DNA of 8,330 nucleotides. Origin: Burkholderiales bacterium (GTDB taxonomy: Bacteria; Pseudomonadota; Gammaproteobacteria; Burkholderiales; Casimicrobiaceae). The position numbers and the translations under genes were made by a program. Under the pieces are notes generated by a model. That model searched no databases. It was not told where the DNA came from and saw only the letters and a program-made list of their open reading frames with translations. The first letter of the stretch is position 1. Each line of letters starts with the position of its first letter. Shown here one piece after another: positions 5,245 through 8,330 of the stretch. Location of the stretch: positions 1-8,330 of the forward strand of contig JANXNO010000256.1 of assembly GCA_025354075.1 (NCBI GenBank), given 5' to 3'.

Positions 5245-7944
5245 CTACTGCAATCCACAAAAGACCACGCCGTTATCGGTCCAACCGAGCCGCGTCACCA
5301 TGTCCTGATGCTGCGCGAGGGTTTTGCTGAAGCGATGATTACCGTCATCAACGTAACGCGGTTCGCCTTTGAACGCACGGTAAACTGGTATCGTGCCTGC
5401 AGGACAACTGCCATTTATCGCGGGCACTGCGTAGCCTTCAACGCCCTCTAGCAGCGGTTTAGCGGCAAGTGGGAGATTGGTCGGATTCAATCTCGCCATC
5501 AAGGTTTGGTCCGACGGCACCGAGGTGAAAAAGTGGCTTCCACGCGAGGCACTCTTCGCAATTTTGTCGAAGTAATGCCTTTCAAGCGGCTGCGTCGCCA
5601 CGTTGGGTGAGGCGTATATCTTGATCTCGTTGCCGGTGCGCGTCCAGACGGTAGGCACATTGTCGAGTGCGGCTTTGTCGCCTGAACGTCCGGTTAAAAA
5701 ATAATAGTCCAGCGAGGCGTTGTAATACTCAACCAGCGCCACGCTTGCTGTGCGTCCAGAGGCGAGGACGTCAATGGCGAGCGGATTACTTTCAACGGTG
5801 CAGGCGTTGCCCAGTTTGTTGGTGACGACAATTGACTCTCGTGTCGCATCAAAAAATTGGGTTCGAAATATCTTTATCGAAAGCGTCGTGCTGTCAATGA
5901 ACGTAGGGACATCTCCCGCACCCCCAATCACTACACGCGTCGCAGGGGTGAAGCCGGTGCCACGCAGCGTCACCGTCGTGCCGTTTGGATCTTCGCCAAT
6001 GACACGGGGGCTGATGCCGGTCAACGTGAGCGGTTGAGCCACCGTATTGAACGTTGCGATGAACTCGGGAATGGTTTCTCCCACGGTCAGCGTTTGTGTC
6101 TTGTCAGTACCAGACACACTGCCGGTCCAGCCGGTGAAGACGGCGGCACCCACGGGCGTGACGGTAACGCTGAGCGTTGAGCCGGTGCGAAACCATGGCT
6201 TACTTTCGCTCAGCGCTACCGTTCCCGCGCATACCGGTTGCACCTGAATATTGGGCGCGAGCTCACGATGTGCGTTGATCGTTACCGTACGAACGCCGGT
6301 GGTTGGCATCGCGACCTCGCCAGTAGCTGCGTTATCAAAACCGACAACGCTATCGACGATGTGGCGGACGGAGGTACTGAAGTTTTGCGTGGGATTGGCC
6401 GTCACTTTCCACGTGCCGGGGGTGGTTCGCAGCAACCTCGGCACCATTCCAAACGTGGCACCGTCGGCTGGTGATGTAATCAGTGCGTCAATGCCATCGA
6501 CCGCGCCGTCACCCACGACATTTACTGCGATCGCAGGCCCGCTATGAAAGAGTTCTCCGACAGTTTGCAGCGGCATATCGCCGAAAAGCCGCAACGACAG
6601 CATGTTGCGCACACCGAGGCCACCGCGAAACGGAAATCCACTGCTAAAGGTCGCGTAGTTAGCAAAGCCCGCGTTCGGCGTAGCGGTGATGTCAAAAATA
6701 CTGAGCTGCGGGAACAACGTTGGTTTGTTCGGCCACGCAGATGTCCTCGATGTCACGGTAGTCGTGCCGCCTAACGAGGCAGTCGGTGTATCGATCACCT
6801 CAATCAGCCGCACAAAATTAGCGGTGATTGAAGTGGATGCAGGCGCGGTGGCGGGGCTTCCCAGACTGCCTTCGCCCGCGTTGACTTGCCATGTCAGTTG
6901 CGTGGACGGACTGTCGGCGGTGTCGTGACTCCAGCGCCCAAAGCCGACATTGAAACCGTCGATTGTTTTTTGTAGGTCAGTGGTGGCCCAAAGCCGGTGC
7001 ACGGTTCCGATCGGCCAGTCAAAACTTGCGGGCGTCGTGGTCAAAACACCGTCTACATAGACTTGCAATCCGGGCGGATTAGTGTTGATTGTTGTTTTGC
7101 TCGGCGCTTTTCCGTAAAGGCGAAGCAACGCATCAATGTCGCCGGGAGAATACAGGGTCGAGCCCAAATCAAAACCTGCGGGCTTAGTCTCAAAAATGCT
7201 CAGGCCCGCGACAGCTGTGAAATCGCGCCGCTGGTAATGCATGATGGAGCTGTAGTCGTATCCGTTGAAGGTGCGCGTAGCAAATCGCGGTGATGTTTGA
7301 GCGCGCTGGCTGGGCTCCATGCGTTCCAGTTTGACGTCAAGAAACGGCGCAGAGTCGGCGTCCTGTTGCACGTGCAGCAGGCCCATCGCGTGTCCCATTT
7401 CGTGTACCAGCACGCCAACCCCACACTCCGGCTCACCGATAACTGTCTGCCGACCACCGCGACGACCTAACGCGCTGGCGCAGAAGCCCGCCCCTGAGCT
7501 CACCATATTGAACGCCACGTAGTCAGTCTGCGTAGTTCGCGGCACCCATTGCACAGCACCCGCCAGCGCACGGTTGACCTCAGCAACTGCGCCATTGATG
7601 TTGGTTGCGTTACCACCTTCAATGGTGAAGGGCACCTCAAACAAGCCGCTTGGCGCACGCAGCCAGAACTGCGACGCGCCGTCGATGCTTAGTGCCTTGG
7701 CGTGCGCTGCGGTTTGCGTAGCTCCGAGGCGCTGGGCTCGCGCCAGTTCACGAACAGCATCTTTCTTGCCAATAATAATGTCGCCCTCGACAACGGCGTC
7801 GTCTCCCAACTCAACGTAGCTGACCCACTGCCCACGCCAGAATGCGTGCTGTGAGTCGGCGGCATTCGCATCGGGTACAGCGACGCACAGAGTGCCGGCC
7901 GCTGCGATCAACGAGGTGTATGCGGCGAAGGACTGAAAGTTCAT
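5245..7944 (-). CDS. Secreted astacin-family (M12A) zinc metalloprotease with modular C-terminal tail
   Basis: This 899-residue protein is an exported zinc endopeptidase. Residues 1-29 look like a signal peptide: a hydrophobic stretch to about 24, then a likely cut after DANA (26-29). Residues 30 to about 88 form a propeptide with VEGDI (52-56), matching the FxGD motif whose Asp (here Asp55) caps the zinc in latent astacins. The catalytic domain spans about 89-278: zinc motif HEMGHAMGLLH (181-191; His181, His185, His191, catalytic Glu182), Met-turn SIMHY (233-237) with Tyr237 as the expected fifth ligand, and Cys155 and Cys174 as likely disulfide partners. The tail holds a PEGA-like segment (284-320), InlB-B-repeat-like modules (about 321-380 and 565-633, with a diverged region between), an IPT/TIG-like domain (638-728) and a DUF5648-like C-terminus (735-899). 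GGGAG (7951-7955) supports the ATG at 7944 over an upstream GTG at 8025. Protease class is firm; tail boundaries and targets are inferred. Confidence 0.9.
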   Translation of the reverse strand: MNFQSFAAYTSLIAAAGTLCVAVPDANAADSQHAFWRGQWVSYVELGDDAVVEGDIIIGKKDAVRELARAQRLGATQTAAHAKALSIDGASQFWLRAPSGLFEVPFTIEGGNATNINGAVAEVNRALAGAVQWVPRTTQTDYVAFNMVSSGAGFCASALGRRGGRQTVIGEPECGVGVLVHEMGHAMGLLHVQQDADSAPFLDVKLERMEPSQRAQTSPRFATRTFNGYDYSSIMHYQRRDFTAVAGLSIFETKPAGFDLGSTLYSPGDIDALLRLYGKAPSKTTINTNPPGLQVYVDGVLTTTPASFDWPIGTVHRLWATTDLQKTIDGFNVGFGRWSHDTADSPSTQLTWQVNAGEGSLGSPATAPASTSITANFVRLIEVIDTPTASLGGTTTVTSRTSAWPNKPTLFPQLSIFDITATPNAGFANYATFSSGFPFRGGLGVRNMLSLRLFGDMPLQTVGELFHSGPAIAVNVVGDGAVDGIDALITSPADGATFGMVPRLLRTTPGTWKVTANPTQNFSTSVRHIVDSVVGFDNAATGEVAMPTTGVRTVTINAHRELAPNIQVQPVCAGTVALSESKPWFRTGSTLSVTVTPVGAAVFTGWTGSVSGTDKTQTLTVGETIPEFIATFNTVAQPLTLTGISPRVIGEDPNGTTVTLRGTGFTPATRVVIGGAGDVPTFIDSTTLSIKIFRTQFFDATRESIVVTNKLGNACTVESNPLAIDVLASGRTASVALVEYYNASLDYYFLTGRSGDKAALDNVPTVWTRTGNEIKIYASPNVATQPLERHYFDKIAKSASRGSHFFTSVPSDQTLMARLNPTNLPLAAKPLLEGVEGYAVPAINGSCPAGTIPVYRAFKGEPRYVDDGNHRFSKTLAQHQDMVTRLGWTDNGVVFCGLQ

Positions 7945-7950
7945 GGTTTG

Positions 7951-7955
7951 CTCCC
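7951..7955 (-). promoter_or_regulatory. Ribosome-binding site setting the metalloprotease start
   Basis: Read on the minus strand this is GGGAG, 6 nt before the ATG at 7944. It decides against the upstream in-frame GTG at 8025, which would add 27 charged residues before the signal peptide and place the 7974-7996 hairpin inside the gene. Confidence 0.75.
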
Positions 7956-7973
7956 GAGATGCGTGGAACGATA

Positions 7974-7996
7974 CACGAAAAAGCCTGCTTTTTGTG
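7974..7996 (-). terminator. Bidirectional terminator-like hairpin between the acyl-CoA dehydrogenase and metalloprotease genes
   Basis: AAAAAGC (7978-7984) and GCTTTTT (7987-7993) are inverted repeats around two bases; the inner pair probably opens to a 4-nt loop. CAC (7974-7976) pairs with GTG (7994-7996) past one bulged G. Each strand carries five T on the 3' side, so it could terminate in both directions. On the minus strand it lies about 100 nt past the acyl-CoA dehydrogenase stop and only 29 nt before the metalloprotease ATG. It may end the upstream transcript or form part of the protease leader. Confidence 0.42.
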
Positions 7997-8061
7997 CGGC
8001 CGTAGTCCCGTGCAAGCGTTGTCACGCGCCGCTGCGAGCGCCTACCCGTGGGTGCAATCGA

Positions 8062-8075
8062 CGCCGTTTGCAGTT
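8062..8075. repeat. 14-bp direct repeat, copy 1 (intergenic)
   Basis: CGCCGTTTGCAGTT here matches 8201-8214 exactly, 139 bp away. This copy lies just past the acyl-CoA dehydrogenase stop on the minus strand; the other is inside that gene. It may be a remnant of a local duplication or chance. Confidence 0.5.
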
Positions 8076-8098
8076 CGTCGCGCCAAGTCGTCCGTCAG

Positions 8099-8330
8099 CT
8101 ACGCCAATGCGTATTCCGTCTCCATCAATGGCTTCAAACCTGCTCGCGCAGTAACCGCGCAGCTTTCAATCTCTGGCAACAGCTTGGCAAAATAGAAACG
8201 CGCCGTTTGCAGTTTGGCCTTATAAAAATCGTCGCCGGAATCTTGCTTCTCAAGCGCAACCTTCGCCATGCGTGCCCACCAGTAGGCGAACACCGCGTGT
8301 CCGGCAACCCGCATGTAGTCCACGGCGGCG
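8099..8330 (-). CDS. Acyl-CoA dehydrogenase, FadE-type, C-terminal part only
   Basis: Only the last 76 codons and the stop are in the window; the gene continues past the right edge. The product would be a flavin-dependent enzyme that introduces the 2,3-double bond into acyl-CoA, the first step of beta-oxidation. The visible part is helical and resembles the extra C-terminal domain of long acyl-CoA dehydrogenases of about 600 residues (the acetyl-CoA-dehydrogenase C-terminal-like family). It shows VDYMRVAGHAVFAYWWARMA near the edge and then DDFYKAKLQTARFYFAKLLPE, where FYxAKLxTARFYxxxLLPE is the recurring pattern. The catalytic and FAD-binding parts are outside the window, so activity cannot be judged. 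The gene is on the same strand as the SDR dehydrogenase at the left edge. Its likely terminator is the hairpin at 7974-7996. Confidence 0.85.
   Translation of the reverse strand, partial: AAVDYMRVAGHAVFAYWWARMAKVALEKQDSGDDFYKAKLQTARFYFAKLLPEIESCAVTARAGLKPLMETEYALA
8201..8214. repeat. 14-bp direct repeat, copy 2 (inside the acyl-CoA dehydrogenase gene)
   Basis: This exact copy of 8062-8075 encodes part of KLQTA in the conserved C-terminal helix of the dehydrogenase, so it is the likely original if the pair arose by duplication. Confidence 0.5.

Noticed and set aside
7945..8025. N-terminal extension of the metalloprotease from the GTG at 8025
   Set aside because: It would put 27 mostly charged residues ahead of a clear signal peptide and run through the hairpin; GGGAG at 7951-7955 sits correctly for the ATG at 7944.
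7842..8195. Plus-strand open frame of 117 codons covering the spacer between the acyl-CoA dehydrogenase and the protease
   Set aside because: It is antisense to the ends of two well-supported genes and its Arg-rich product resembles nothing recognised.
1..8330. CRISPR arrays, tRNA or rRNA genes, insertion sequences, attachment sites
   Set aside because: No regularly spaced repeats, cloverleaf, rRNA signature, transposase frame or flanking terminal repeats were seen on reading both strands.

Overview
The window reads as chromosomal DNA of a GC-rich Gram-negative bacterium, most likely a betaproteobacterium. This is inferred from three things: a YjgR-type HerA-like ATPase, beta-oxidation enzymes of proteobacterial type, and a secreted protein ending in a DUF5648-like module of the kind found in Burkholderiales-related lineages such as Casimicrobiaceae or Usitatibacteraceae. 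Genus cannot be read from the sequence. I see no tRNA, rRNA, CRISPR array, transposase, phage gene or replication origin.

Layout from left to right: (1) 1-617, minus strand: an HSD10-type short-chain 3-hydroxyacyl-CoA dehydrogenase, cut by the left edge and lacking about 50 C-terminal residues. (2) 618-1002: a divergent intergenic region with a plus-strand terminator-like hairpin, a 13-bp inverted repeat and two leader hairpins in front of the next operon. (3) 1003-3335, plus strand: a two-gene ABC exporter operon, ATPase and ABC-2-like permease, joined by an ATGA overlap. (4) 3369-4916, plus strand: a full-length YjgR/DUF853 HerA-like ATPase starting 33 nt after the permease and without a visible Shine-Dalgarno. 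(5) 4917-5244: a convergent intergenic region with one weak terminator candidate. (6) 5245-7944, minus strand: an 899-residue secreted astacin-family zinc metalloprotease with an aspartate-switch-like propeptide and a long modular tail (PEGA-like, InlB-B-repeat-like, IPT/TIG-like, DUF5648-like). (7) 7945-8098: a short spacer with a T-tract-flanked hairpin. (8) 8099-8330, minus strand: the last 76 codons of a FadE-type acyl-CoA dehydrogenase.

The two edge genes belong to the same pathway, fatty acyl-CoA beta-oxidation, and lie on the same strand. The block between them (ABC exporter, YjgR, metalloprotease) has no obvious metabolic link to them. The ABC pair and yjgR may be co-transcribed. The metalloprotease is probably an independent unit.

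I do not see convincing evidence of a new multi-gene system. The most distinctive item is the modular astacin protease. The next most useful are the hairpins placed close to the metalloprotease and ABC-operon starts.
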